Source: Datisca glomerata
Taxonomy: Eukaryota; Streptophyta; Magnoliopsida; Cucurbitales; Datiscaceae
DNA length: 64,000 bases
Direction of reading: 5' to 3'
Assembly: GCA_003255025.1 (NCBI GenBank)
Contig: QANY01002362.1
Coordinates: 760,567 to 824,566 of the forward strand
Shown here: positions 34,687-48,193 of the stretch, piece by piece
How positions within the stretch are numbered: the stretch's first letter is position 1
How the letters are laid out: every line of letters begins with the position of its first letter
Position numbers and translations under genes: made by a program
Notes under the pieces: generated by a model
Told to the model about the DNA's origin: nothing
What the model saw: only the letters and a program-made list of their open reading frames with translations
Database searches by the model: none

Positions 34687-36144
34687 TCAAGTTATTACGG
34701 CCAATTTCGTGTAAATATAATAGAATTGGCCATATTCATATTCATGTAAGTATATGCGTTCCTCTCATTTCTAATGTTTTTCATCGGAAGTATATATTTC
34801 AGAGATAACCATATCTGGTAAGTTCAAATCCACTTATCTCCAATTTTGCTAATTTCTAAAATTGAGGAAAATAAATTACTATATGCTGAAAAATTAGGGA
34901 TATAATCTGTATTTAACCTTAAAATAATTAAGGGAATATTCCTTTGACATTCCTCAGGTTTGTAATTTGATTAAATGACACGGTGACCAATCTAGCTTAA
35001 AATAATAAATAAGTTTATTCTATTAAAAATATGTATTCTAGGTATGAGTAGACAGTACTATCTTTATAACAATATGATCCAAACATTTCTCTAACTCGAA
35101 AAATAAGTTGATCTAGAATTTTTCAAGTTTTGAGTGAATTATAATTTAAATTGATTTTAATGTTTTCAAAATTGAGAATAAAATAAAGGATAATTTTAGT
35201 ATTACATATAACTTAAATGTTTAGTTTAAATTTTAATTATTTTTTATTTTGATAGTAAAATTAAATATTTGAAGAGAGGTTTGTGTCATTTTTCAAATTA
35301 AAAGAATGTTTATGTCATTTAAACAAACTAGTTAACTTATACGTGCGGTGGACGTAATATGTACAATTTTACTATTTCGATTGTTTCTTATAAATTACTT
35401 GTTAATATAAAAAAACTTTGAATAAATTATATTCATTAGTAAATAAAATTAGAAAACTACAATTATAACTTTTATGCTTTTCGTAAGTCTTACTCACTAA
35501 ATATTTTTAATTAAGTTAATTATACTAGAAAAACATCCTTTATATATTTCTTAGTCTGATTTTTGTAGTATATTACTTATTTGATCTCTATATGATAAAT
35601 GAACTAAAAATATGTTTTATTATTTTATTGATTGATTGAATTTTTCTAATATATATCTTAACGACGAAATAACTTAATATATTCTCATGTTTAAAAATAA
35701 TTTTCAAATTAGAAATGATAAAAAAATTAATAATATTAGTCAAGAGATACATCATTTAGTGAAATAAGAAATGAAAAAAATTAATAATTAATTATGCACC
35801 ATTAATAGACTCAAAGGACGATTTTAAAATTGTAAAATTAGGAGTAGATAAAATGGTCTAAAATGATTCTCTTTCTCATCCAACTTTTAATATATTAAAG
35901 ATTATAAGGTATAAGTGAAATTATCCTGATAAATAAATAAAGAAAATAGAAACCCATTAATTAGTAGATAAGTAATACATTCTTGTATTAAAATATATTC
36001 TAACTGTTGGTCTGTGAACTTTTCATCTTAAAGGTCAAAGTATAAAGACACTCTGACTTCTTGCAACTAACGTACAAATTTCACAAACAAAATTACTTCC
36101 ACTTCTAATATCTTCTTCACTCTAGTTTCTTTGAAGAGAGAGAG
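34687..36144. other. Intergenic, AT-rich
   Basis: I see no gene, tRNA or clear repeat between gene 1 and gene 2. The text is AT-rich with many short A/T runs. Gene 1's 3' UTR is presumably within the first few hundred bases. A possible gene 2 promoter before 36145 cannot be delimited. Confidence 0.4.
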
Positions 36145-36454
36145 ATGGAATCTCAACCTCATTTTTTCAAAATAATTTTGGCTGATACTCTTATTGACAA
36201 AAAACATGTAAGAATTTTCCTTCTCTTTCTCTTCTCTATGAATATTGCATTTACTTTTTCCATTTTAATCTCTCTATTACTGTCAGTTTCTCTCTGATTA
36301 GTATTTTTTAAACATATTTTCCCCTTTGTCTAACATAGTTTTTCTTTGTTCTTCTGCAACACTGATCTTAAATGAGATTGGTCTTTTTTTTCCTTTATTG
36401 ATCTCACGTTTTGAATCCCAAGCTCGTAAAAAAAATTTGATGTAGTTGTATGAG

Positions 36455-36655
36455 CAAATTTTACAATGTCGGGTCGGCATCGATGTTGGGATTCAACAAA
36501 ATATTGATGCAGTTCAACAAAATATGTTTAAGGTTTAATTAATATGTTCGGAGGTTCAACAAAGAGGGAGTTCAAAAAAAAATTTAGGGTTCAATAAAAT
36601 ATATTTGAGGTGCAACAAAAAACCCCGGCATCAATGTCGGGCTGGCATTGAAGAG
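36455..36655 (+). repeat. Short degenerate repeats in intron 1 of gene 2
   Basis: GTTCAACAAAATAT-like units recur several times. They are bracketed by TGTCGGGTCGGCATCGATG and GGCATCAATGTCGGGCTGGC, which are permuted copies of one another. The origin is unknown. Confidence 0.35.
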
Positions 36656-37558
36656 TGACCTAGGTGTATATAGATTAACTTTAAGTTTCGACCGACAACT
36701 AGTCATGAGACTTTGACTCTTTATGATTTAGAGTTCGATCACTCAAAATTTAATTAATAAAGACAAGAATCCCAACATGAAATTACATTTGTGATTTCTA
36801 TACAGATGATCCCTATAAGTTTCATGAGAAAATATGGAGAAAATTTTCCAAATCAAGTCAAACTTAAGCTTCCGAATGGTGTGGAATGGGAAGTGGAAGT
36901 AGCAAAATCAAACGACGTCGTTTACTCGGGGTCAGGTCAATTTTAACCAAGGTCACCCTTTTTAGTTTTTAGATTGGATATAAATTTGTGTTTTACCGTA
37001 CTAATATTCAATAAAACTACATCCGAGATAGAGTACCCTCGTAACCGGGATGAAAATGACCACGAATTACAAATGTATGGAAAATCTCTATTGCGATTTC
37101 GCGAGGCAATCCACATCGATGTAATGAAAGTGAAGGACCTACGACAATAACAGACGTCCTGAATAATCGACCCGTTTGCCAAGAAGAGTCTCACGAAATC
37201 TTCCATATTTGCCTTCAATTACATCTGAAAATGACTTGTAAACCTTATTATGACCATCCCTCATTGGTTGTCCGCGGATTCCATTATCAAGAAGTGTATC
37301 CACGACGTTAATTATGGATTTAAAGATGATGATTCTATTGAAGTTCTGGATTATTTCGTTTCACACCTGAAAAAAATAAGAGAAACTCAACCATGTTTGA
37401 CTCAATTAAGAAAATGAAAACAGAAGATTTTAAAGTTATGTGATGTAGTAATCTTCCATCATTTCTTTCACTACGTAACATTTTAAGAAAATTCAAAAGG
37501 TGTCAGCTTTTGCAGAATTTGAGCTCTGCAGATCTACATTAACGATTCAAGTTTGTCT

Positions 37559-37780
37559 TGTTAAACTAAATGGTTAGCTAGATTAAGTCAGTTAGCTTGT
37601 TAGGGTATTTTAGTCTTTTTCCTATTTTTGGTTCCATTTCTCATTGTATTTAGCTCTCGGGTTTACTATATGAAGTAATAATGGAAACTATTCTTCTTGT
37701 TCATTCTTCCTTCGTTTTCTCTCCTGATTCTTGGTTTCCATCTCCTTCTCTCTTTCTTTCTCTGGTTCAATTCTTCTACA
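37559..37780 (+). repeat. 5' LTR of Copia D
   Basis: It begins TGTTAAACTAAATGG and ends TTCTTCTACA. It matches 42448-42669 over its whole length with few differences. Confidence 0.9.
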
Positions 37781-37817
37781 TGGTATCAGAGCCAGCCCTG
37801 ACCAACGTCTTCTTTCA

Positions 37818-40800
37818 TGGCTGAAACCAAAGGAATCTCGTTCACTAAAAATCAACCTGTTGCTGAAAAACAACCTGAAATTCAAGCCAATTCTTCCCCT
37901 TCTTCTTCTTCTCAAGGTATTACCCATTCTGCCTCTGCTATGACAAATCTTGAATCCTCCTTTCACTCTCCAATTTTCCTCATTTTCAATATCTGCAATT
38001 TGATATCAATCCGTCTTGATTCCATCAATTTTGTTCACTGAAAATTCCAGATTTTGGCCATCCTAAAGGCCCATGCTGTCTTTGGTTTTGTTGATGGAAC
38101 CATCAAGAGCCCTGCAAGATTGATGATGAAATTGAAGTTCTAAACCCTAAGCACGAACAATGGGTCGCCCAAAATCGAGCATTGATCATATTGATCAATG
38201 CAACACTCTCACCGATGGTTCTATCATATGTTGTAGGGCGTCGAAAGAAGTTTGGGAATCGATCGAAAACAGGTTCTCTTCTATCTCCAGAACTAATATT
38301 CTCCAACTGAAATCCAATCTACAATATGTGTTAAGGAAACCCACCAAAGGCATAGACTCCTACATGCAAATGATTAAACAAATTCAAGACAAGCTTGCAT
38401 CAGTCTCGGTTCAAATTGAGGATGAAGATGTCCTCATATATACCATCAATGGACTCCTCACTGAGTACAACACCATTCTCACCTCGATCCGTACTAGGGC
38501 TGAACCTCTATCTCTCAAAGAATTTCATGTCATACTCAAATCGGAAGAATATTTTCTTACAACTCAGCATAAACAACAAGAATCACATACCCAACCCACT
38601 GTTTTCCTTGCTGCCCAACCAAATTGGGGTTCTCATAGGGGTCGTGCCTCTCGATATTCAAGAGGAAACAAAGGAAATTGGGGGCTTTTTCCTTCTAACA
38701 GAGGTGGACGAAATCCAAATTGGGAATTTTCACCTATGCCTTCAATTCTTGGAACTCCGCCGCAACAATCCACTCCATCTCTCAAACCTTCACCGAATAA
38801 CAACTTTGACAACAGCTTTCAACATTCTGGAGGACGTGTTCAATGTTCCGTAACAAATTGGTTCACATGACACTCGACTGCTACCACCGCATGAATTTTG
38901 CATATCAGGGTCGAAGCCCTTCCTCCAATCTCTCGGCAATGACTATCGTGAACACTGCTTCTGCCACTTCTGATAATCAGGTATGAATTACCGATACCGA
39001 GTGCAACACACACCTTACTCCTGACTTGAATAACATTTTCACCCCAATTGAATATACTGGTGAAGAGAAAATTTCTATGGGCAATGGTCAATATCTGCAT
39101 ATCTCTCATACATGTTCTGCCACTCTCATAACTCCTTCTATTTCCTTTTATTATCTCAAATTTTATGTATTCCTAGTCTTGCATCTAATCTTTTATATGT
39201 CCATCAATTCTACCTACAACATAATTGTCTTTTTATTCGCCATTTTTCTTTATACAAGACAAGGAAACAAGTGATATACTTCATAAAAGACCAAGTGTCA
39301 ATGGCCTTTATCCCATTCCAAATACTTTACCTAGACAACATACCGCCCTTCTTAGCTCCATGACTATAAATTTTTTTTGGAATTATAGGCTAGGCTACCC
39401 TAATTTAGTTATTCTTAGGAAGACTTTTAAATCTGCTAATATTCCTTGCACTATTTCTGATCATGCTTCTTGTGTCTATATTAGTTATCTTACGAATAAA
39501 ATGAGTAGCATTCCATATCATATATCTGCTTCTCATTCTTCTACCCATTTGTCTTTAGCTCACAGTGATGTGTGGGGTCCCTCACCCACAACATCCATTC
39601 TTGGGCATAGATATTATGTTATGTCCATCGATGACTTGACTCGCTTTACATGGTTTTATCCTCTCACACATAAATCTGAAGTTTTTCTAGGTTTCAAGAA
39701 GTTTAAATCTCTGGTAGAAAACTTGTTTTCTACAAAGATAAATATTTTCAGATCTGATGGGGGTGGAGAATACATAAGCCACTCTTTCAGTCTTTTTTAA
39801 GTGAATGTGGTATCATACGCCAAAAATCTTGCCTTTATACACCTCGACAAAATAAGGTTGCTGAATGTAAGCATCGGCATCTCGTCGAAACTAGTTTAAC
39901 CATGCTTCATCGTGTTTTTCTTCCTCCTGAATTCTGGATATTTAATTTCTCTATTGCCATTTTTCTAATAAATAGACTGCTTAGTGTTAATACTCATAAT
40001 ATGTCTCTCCATGACCTTCTATTTGGTAAGTCTCCTACTTATAATTATCTGCGTGTGTTCGGGTGTACTTGTTTCCCTAACTTGAGGCCTTATAAGAAGA
40101 ATAAGTTTTCTCCCAAATCGGTTGAATGTGTTTTTGTTGGATATGTTGTTGATCAAAATAGGTTTATCTGTTATTACTTTATTAACAAGAAGTATTACAC
40201 TTCTAGAAATGTCCTTTTTGATGAAAATATTTTTCCTTATTCTACACAAAGGAATATTGAAGGTGTTTCTTCTCATAATTCTATTAATTCTTCATTCACA
40301 AGATACACCTCTCTCTTGCATTTATTTCTTAATACTTCTTATGTTGCTTCTGCACCTTCAATTACTCAGAACTTAAAATGTACTCATGTTTTTCCTAACA
40401 CTGTGTCTATTCTGCCTAATACCACTGCTTCTGTTTTACCTTGAACTACGTCTGTTTTTCTTAATATTGCTTCGGATTCTACTGTGCACATTGTTTCTGA
40501 GCATGCATTAGTTAATGATTCGCATAATGTTCTCCCTGTCCCGAGCCCCTCTGTCCCTATTTTGAATTTTGATTTTGTACCTCACACATCGAGTTCAGAC
40601 TCTGTTACTGCACATCTATTAAATACTTCATCTGATTTATATACTGCTGGTAATCATGCTGCTTCTGATTCAGTTATGCACACTACTTTGGACAGTGTTG
40701 ATTCTGTTTCTGATTTACATACTGCTAGCTCTAATTTAGAATTTGTTCCTCACTCTGCATCTGCATCTGTTATGCCTCCTGGTTCTGCTTCTTTCTTCCC

Positions 40801-42430
40801 TCAAAATAGTGCTTTACAACCTACTAGAACCATTAATAATCATCCCATGCAGACTCGATCAGAATCTGAAATTTCAAAGAAAAAGGATCTAATTGCCACA
40901 GTTTTAGATACTAATATTAAGCCTCCTAGTTTTAACATTGCATAAAAAATTCCAACTTGGAAAAATGATGTTATTGATGAGTATGCTGCCTTTATTTCTA
41001 AAAAAAACATGGACATTGATGACCTTGCCTCCTATTAAGAATTTAGTGGGGTGTAAATGGGTATACAAACTAAAATACAACCCGAATGGTACTATAGCTT
41101 GGCATAAATCTCGATTAGTTACTAAGGGATATCATCAACGGGAAGGGCTCAGTTATGGAGAAACTTTTAGTCCTGTCATAAAGAAACCTACCATTCTTAT
41201 ATTACATGCTTTGGCTGCCTCTTTTGGTTAGACTCTTACGGCAATTGGATGTCAAAAATGTATTTTTAGATGGAAAACTTTATAAGGAAGTTCATATGTC
41301 TCAACCTCCAAGTTTTGTAGATAAAGATAATCCTAGTTATGTTTTCAAGTTTAAGAAATCTTCATATGGTTTAAAACAAGTTCCTAGAGCTTGGTTTGAA
41401 AAGTTTATATCTCATCTTTTATTTATAGGCTTTGTTGGATCACAAGCAGATAGTTCCTTATTTGTTCATGTTACTTCATCCTCCTTGACTGATATTTTAC
41501 TTTACGTGGATGACATCATAATTAGTGGGATAAATTTTGCTTACATAGATAAAATTGTTAAAAATCTACAAAATTCCTTTGATATGTCTGATCTTGGTAA
41601 CTTAAAATACTTTATCGGTCTAGACATTAGTCATACTAGTTATGGGATATTTGTGAATCAATAGAAATATGTTAGGGACTTGCTTTTAAAGGTAGGCATG
41701 ATCAATGCTAAGCCATGTTAATCTCCATGTGCTTCTAAATCTTTTTTTATAGTCATATGGGTTCTCATCTCTTTGATATAACCTTATATCAAAGCATAGT
41801 AGTAGGATCACTATAGTATCTCACGTTACCCAGACCTGATATTAGTTTTGCCATAAATAGAGTGTGTCAATTTATACATTCTCCTATTACTGCACATTTT
41901 TTCTGCTGTTAAAAGGATACTTCGATATGTTATTGGTACTATTGATCATGGTCTTCTGTTTAAATAAGGTTATCTTAACTTGCATGCCTTTAGTGACTCT
42001 GATTGGGCTGGAAATCCTTTTGATAGAAGATCTACTTCCTGCTTCCTCATTCTTCTTGGCCCAAACGTGATCTATTGGAGTGCAAACAAGCAGAGCACAG
42101 TTGTAGAGATCTTCAACAGAAGCATAATATAAAGCCTTAACTAATACTGCAACAGAGATCAGTTGGATACGTCAGATTTTGTGAGATTTATATGTTTTCC
42201 AGGCTACTACTCCTACACTCTACTGTGATAATATTCCTTCTAACCTCATTTTCCATGCTCACACAAAGCATGTCGAGATTGACTACCATTTTGTCTGAGA
42301 AAGGGTGATGAAGAAAGACATTATTATAAAACATATACCTTCTCAGTTTCAACTAGCTGACTTGTTTACTAAACCATTATCCACTTTTCAATTTTCATTT
42401 TTAAGAGATAAACTTATCACTAACCTCATG
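37818..42430 (+). pseudogene. Copia D gag-pol remnant
   Basis: Gag starts at 37818 (MAETKGISFTK). A stop at 38041 takes the place of a Trp found in the copy at 57788-58258. The main gag block lies at 38160-38870 (KEVWESIENRFSSISRTNI). The protease motif is altered to TDTECNTHLT (about 38990). Integrase (39225-39800) keeps HSDVWGPSP and RSDGGGEY but stops soon after. The C-terminal part is at 39902-40444 (FVGYVVDQNRF). RT is at 40938-41231 (GCKWVYKLKY) and 41206-41664, with intact LLYVDDIIISG. RNase H and the ADLFTKPL end run to about 42400 with stops. Non-functional. Confidence 0.85.
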
Positions 42431-42447
42431 ATAAGTTTGATGGGGGA

Positions 42448-42669
42448 CGTTAAACTAAATGGTTAGCTAGATTAAGTCAGTTAGCTTGTTAGGGTATTTT
42501 AGTCTTTTCTTATTTTTTGGTTTTCTTTCTCATTGTATTTAGCTCTTGGGGTTACTGTGTGAAGTAATAATGGAAACTATTCTTCTTGTTCATTCTTCCT
42601 TCAATTTCTCTCCTGATTCTTGGTTTCCATCCCCTTCTCTCTTTCTTTCTCTAGTTCAATTCTTCTACA
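42448..42669 (+). repeat. 3' LTR of Copia D
   Basis: It matches 37559-37780. Its first base is C instead of T (CGTTAAAC), a point change at the terminus. Confidence 0.9.
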
Positions 42670-44369
42670 TGCCTAACCTAACCTCATGTTAGGAATCTGC
42701 GGGGATTTGTTTCTGTATTAATATATATGTTTTTACTATTGTGTTATCAAAAAAGAGAACAAGATTATGTTTTGATAGAAGGCAAAGGAGGTATGTCAAA
42801 TGCTCGATGACTTCCCAAATACAAGGATGCAATCAGAATGCAAAAATTGTCGCCAAGCGAAAAGGAGAAAGCTTTGGAAATAGCTACTTCTTTCAAATCC
42901 AATAACCCTTTCTTCTCAATTGTTATGTAGCATTCATTTGTTGATGGTAGATTTAACATGGTAACTAATTAAGCTTTGATCTAGTCATAATTATCATATC
43001 AACTTTAGTTATAAGTTAACTAAATTAGGAGTGCATACGTAATCGTAACATATATCATTCTCCTGGTAGTTCATACCAATCGAGTTTTCATGTAAATATA
43101 TAAGAAAGAAGATGGGCTATGGAAAGATTAGGACCCCGGGTGGGAGAACTTGGCTCGTAAAGTACATTGTTTATCATTCACAAACCAATATTGTATCTGG
43201 TTGGAAAGAATTCACTCAAGATAATAATCTGAAAGTAGGTGATGTTTGTGTGTTTAAGCTGATAAAGGGTAATGAAATTTCATTCCAAGTCTACCATTTT
43301 CCCAATCACAAAAGGTAACACATCTTTTTAAATCATAAATAAACATACAATTTCATTGTTATTAAGAAATATAGTACATGTTTTCCTTGTAGGTTCAGTT
43401 GAAAAAATGGTGTTAAACATAATAATAGTGTGGCAGATGAGATTGAAGTTAATATTGCTATGAATGATAAAGTTGCTATACCAAGAAGAAAACGTTATGG
43501 TTGTTGCTCGTCAACTACAGAGAATTATCGACAATCTAATATTCAGGACGGGGTGCGATCATTGACTGCCAGCGAAAGAGTTGAGCAATTCAATTCCAAA
43601 AATCATTTCTTCATTCGTAACCTGAAACCGTCATACGTTAAATCTCGTAGTTTTTTTGGTAATTATCTCTCTTGAAAACTCAAAATTGTTTAGGTGAACT
43701 TTTTAGTAGATTAGGCTTTGAGAATGTTATTTAACTTCACTTGTATATATTTGTGTTACAGAATGTACCAAACAACTTTGTCCAGAGACACTTCAATGCT
43801 TCTAAGGATGTGAGGCATCTTGATGTTGTCCTTCGAACAGCGCGAAAATGGTCATTAAGCTTAATCTAAGAAAGGGAAAAGTAAGAACGAGATCGGTAAT
43901 ATGCTTTGGTTGGAAGAAATTCATGTGGGGCAATTATGTAAAAGAAGACGATGTTTATGTGTTTGCGATGATCAAGGCATTACAAATGGTCGTCATAGAC
44001 GTCAAGGTTAGTAATAAACCTTTTGTTTGTTAAAGATGTTATTGTTCTTATCATGGTGATGGATACCTGAATGCCAAGTATGGCTCGTAATAATCTATCT
44101 CCTGGGGCATACGATGATTCTTTTACCATCTGAGGCGTTAATTTACCTACTAAAATATGTGAGAGTTGTTGATAGGTAAAGAGAATGAAATGAATAATGA
44201 AGTTCAGCCAAAAAGGAAGTCATCAAGAGATGAAAAGGAAATAGATATTAAGCAAAAGGCTCCTTGTTCAAGGACTTCTAAGGCATCACATCCTCACAGC
44301 AAATTTTTCTATAGAAATCCTTCTTTTCAAGTGCTTATAGAACCTTCTAATTTGGAGCACTTATTTTAG

Positions 44370-45370
44370 GTATGGTCAGGGATAGCATTTTTGAACATAT
44401 ATTCTCACTCGCACTTATTTACATTTCAATTAAACACATTTTGATTTCAAATAAGTACTTTTCACACTTGAAATTGCTTTTTTGAAGAGCAAGAATTTTT
44501 TTTAGTATCGGCCTAATACGATACCGCATGTACCTCAAATGTATATAAGATATCTTAAAATTATAGTGAGGTATCTCAAATGTGTTGAACAGTCATGTAC
44601 TTCAAAGGTGTTACCGATACCTAAAAAAACTTCAGTATGGTGCCATGGTTGGTACCAAAGAAAGACATGGAGAGAGCACCTATTATGAGTATGTCTTATA
44701 AAAACATCCTTAGATGGATGAGTGTTAATGATCGTTGCAAAGGTCAAATTACTGTCATCCATTAACTAGGTCTTACACGCGGAACCTACATAAATAGGTA
44801 GTTATGATACTTCACTCGTAACTTTCCTCCACCTAGATCTAGATCTATAGTGATTTTCCTCCATAAATCTAGATCTATAGTGTTTTCATTCAGTAACATT
44901 CATTTTATAACTGTCTTCAATAGATCTAGCCCAGATCTACAAGTTTTTGTGGGCGATTGTGTCAGATTCTTCATTAGATCATTTGGCAAAATGCATTTCA
45001 ACCGATTTCAGTTAGACAAGCTTTTTGGGTGGTGGAGGTACTTAGAACGAGCTAAGATAAAGAACTCTATATTATCCTCCACGTTCGTTCAGTAGTTTTT
45101 TTATTGTTATGACTGATTTATGTATTTTGATTGTTAAGTTTTTCTGTTGATCTTTTAAGATTTGGTTTATCTTTGTCGATGATCTAGTATTTTCTTGTTA
45201 TTATCTTGATCAAGATCTTTAGTCTTTTTTTAAATGAATGAACTTTTTGTCAACAAAATAATTCCTTTGCATTTCTTCTTTTGTCTCGAGATGTATCTTT
45301 TTTTGTCAGATTATAGATCATTGCAAAAACTGTTAATAGTTTATTACACTAGATTGTTTCTATTTGTGCA
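44370..45370. other. Unexplained interval in the last intron of gene 2
   Basis: About 1 kb separates the two halves of the fourth B3 domain. A near-duplicate of about 30 bp (CTAGATCTAGATCTATAGTG at about 44831 and again near 44863) and a pyrimidine-rich tail at 45080-45240 suggest an old insertion. No protein family or terminal repeat is recognisable. Confidence 0.35.
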
Positions 45371-45613
45371 AAACATACCTAGTGAATTTGTTGGGGAGCA
45401 TTTGAGAGAAGGTGTAGAGATGGTGAAACTAAAGGTTGGAAATAGATTGTGGCCAGTGAAGTTGTTACCATATGGACAATGATCAGATTGTCTTGTGGAT
45501 TACGAGCATTTACTAAAGAGAATTCTTTGAAACATGGAGACATATGCATTTTCGAGCTGATAAACAAGAAAGACAATGTTTTCAAAGTAAGCATTGTCGA
45601 ATATGTGGCTTAA

Positions 45614-47884
45614 CTGAAGGGATGTCGCTAAAACGACGTCTCTCTCGTAAACTTAAATTGAAATCTTCTGCCGTTTCTTTGTTTTTTGTAATGTATGTTC
45701 GTGTTTTTTCATAAGGATAGTTTTTAATTTGATACTATATCCCATCTCTATTAATATTAGCTTAATTTGAAATTGGCCAGAGCCATGCAGCCCGATGAGC
45801 ATAATTATAGATTTCAGTCTCTATATCTGAAGTTCAATCCATATTCAATGTAATTCTCCACTCTGTCGAAAAAAAAAAAGAAAAAGAAAATAATAATTCA
45901 AAGTTACTTCTCCACTCCCTTGGCAAAAAAGAGAAAAAAAATACAAATTTAAAGTTATTCAATAAAATGTTTTTTCAGCCGTGTTTCTTTTAGTTAAAAT
46001 ATATTTATCTTCTAACAAAAAAAAGATAATTATATTCTATGATTGAAAACTTCAATTTCCAATCAATATTTCATTTTTTTTCCTTGACATCTTCACATTC
46101 CAGTATTTCTTAGACTGACCCATTGGCATTCTATTTATCATCTTTAAGCCGCTTATACTTATTGTTTGGTGAGGAGACTTAGATGGTAGAAGATATATGT
46201 CATATATCTAAGGCTTAGATTCAATTTGCATGTCTGAATTTGTTATTTCTTTGTGGTTGCGATATTTGACGTTTTTCTCGCAATACTCTTAAAATTTTTA
46301 CAATTACTCCCTATTAAACAAATTTCGCAAAAAAGATTATTCTTCTACGTATATCATTATTGTATCATTCTTACTCAACTCGTCTCCCATTTTCGAACAA
46401 GCTTTTGCGGATTAACATGGCATGTGACACATAAAACATATATGAAAAGACTGGAAACAAACACAAATGTTATATGAAAACTTAAAGTGAAAAATATAAT
46501 GAAAAATACAAGATTTAACGTATGACGGCTTTATCAAACAAACATAACTTGTAGAATTCTCAAACATTTCTAAAAATGAAAAAAATAAAATAAACCACGG
46601 ATCATGAACTAATGACTCGTACATTTGAGATTGACAAAATCGTGGGATACGGATTCTCTCTCGTTGAGGATCCCAACTCGTACATTTGAGATAAAAGTGA
46701 CATTTCCTATGAAGTGTCAGACTATTTTTTGTTTTTTTTTTATCAAATCTAGACTATCCATTTTTAAAACAGTAAAGAATTTGTATCTTAAACCGTAGAC
46801 CTATTAAGAGACTGCTAATAGCATCAGCAAAAAAAAGGAAAAGAACAACCAACTCGGAAGGTACCAAAGTAATAATTTTAAATCATTACTAAATAAGAAA
46901 AATCAGAAAAGTAAATCACAGATCATGAATTAATGGCCTGCTAGTGGTACATACACCGTCTCCTTTCCTTGCATATCCTTGAATTTTTATTACATCCTTT
47001 GTCTTTAATATTTTTCATATTGTCATTAATTATTTTATGTAAAAATTCAAGTTTTCAAAGTTTAAGTGATTTATTAGAATTTTTTTAACTTTCAAGAATC
47101 ATGTTGGGATAATAACAATTATGAGATTGACAAATGTAAAGTATTAGACAATTAAACTATCGTTCAATAAAACTTTAGTATTTCATCTTATTGTAAATAT
47201 TTTGGAGTGAAGTTTTTACAAATAAATCATTAATGACTATTTAAAATAATGGTTACAAAAAATATTGTAGCATTATAAAATGGTTAAACATGTCCTTAAG
47301 ATTTAATAATTGAGATTGAAAGACAAATTTTTAATGACATAGAATGATATGTTGGATATGTCATTTGTAGTTATAAACAAGTTTTGATAAAAAAAAACTA
47401 TTATAGACAATGAGAAGAAAACCAAAGAAATTATCATATCCATGTCTGAGTTAATGACTAGTAAATCATGGTGAGATCTATATAATTAAAATTTTCCATT
47501 CCAGGCTTATTTTATGCTTAAAATATGAGTACTAAAAATAGAAAAGTGCTTGTCCCGACCCTAAATGATGGACTTTATGAAAATTAACACAATATTGATC
47601 TTGATCACAACGTGCATTTCCACATAAAAATGTGTTTGTTAATAAGTGAGAAAAAATAAATTACAAAAACATCCATTTTACTTCATATACAATCACATCC
47701 GAGATACAATTTTTTTTTGTTAATTCTGTCATTTAATTTTTTTTTACAAAAATCTATCAATTTTCATATTCAACATATTTATCAGTTTCTATTATATTCC
47801 TCATTTCCTGAAATTAACGTTGACACGTTAGATATAGTTTATGGAATGACACTTAAAATTGATTGTAAAAAATTATAGATACAA
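45614..47884. other. Intergenic, AT-rich
   Basis: No gene or RNA can be supported. There are several poly-A runs (45860-45960) and a short repeat of CTCGTACATTTGAGA at 46616 and 46676. Open frames are short and lack motifs. Confidence 0.4.
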
Positions 47885-48081
47885 AAAAAAACTATATTAA
47901 CAAAAAAAAATGAATGAGGGGTATGATCATAAATGGATGCTCCATATGTTTTTCATTTTAGCTAAAGACAAAAAAGTCTGCAATTTCGGTGTTGGTCGTG
48001 TGCCTGTTTTGATCCTCTAATGGAGTTCCGTTTGCAACGCCTTCATCACTAAACAGTGAAGCTGAGCAAAAGCCTTCAGCA
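47885..48081 (+). promoter_or_regulatory. Conserved upstream region of REM gene 3
   Basis: It matches 30430-30609 upstream of gene 1 (TTTAGCTAAAGACAAAAA, ATTTCGGTGTTGGTCGTGTG, CACTAAACAGTGAAGCTGAG). It probably holds the core promoter and 5' UTR. The transcription start cannot be placed from sequence alone. Confidence 0.5.
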
Positions 48082-48146
48082 ATGGCTTCTCAACCTCACT
48101 TTTTCAAGTTTATTCTGGCTGATTCTCTTCTTCATCAAAAGCTCGT

Positions 48147-48193
<47 letters not shown>

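Larger units (their letters stand above)
37559..42669 (+). mobile_element. Copia element D (Ale-like) inside gene 2
   Basis: This is a complete-length Copia of 5.1 kb with 222-bp LTRs (37559-37780 and 42448-42669). The flanks are TGTCT and TGCCT, a 5-bp duplication with one change. A perfect TGGTATCAGAGCCAG primer site is at 37781-37795, and a purine tract GATGGGGGA lies just before the 3' LTR. Short LTRs, total size and gag type suggest the Ale/Retrofit lineage. Same orientation as the host pseudogene. Confidence 0.88.
36145..45613 (+). pseudogene. REM gene 2, B3-domain pseudogene split by Copia D
   Basis: Exon 1 (36145-36207, MESQPHFFKIILADTL) keeps a GTAAGA donor. Exon 2 starts at 36806 (MIPISFMRKYGENFPNQ) but reaches a stop within about 45 codons. 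Copia D lies at 37559-42669 in the next intron. Exon 3 (about 42759-42960) reads EQDYVLIEGKGGM, a stop, then SFKSNNPFFSIVM, stop. The second B3 half follows at about 43112-43314 (SGWKEFTQDNNLKVGDVCVF). A linker (43395-43660) has a frameshift and leads into NHFFIRNLKPSYVKS. The third-domain half (43762-44009) has a frameshift near 43845. Part of the fourth domain is at 44178-44369 and the final exon at 45371-45613 has another frameshift near 45480. Domain order equals gene 3, so it was a four-B3 gene. Confidence 0.85.

Noticed and set aside
36943..37218. Minus-strand 91-residue frame
   Set aside because: It is antisense to the decayed second exon of gene 2 and has no motif of its own.
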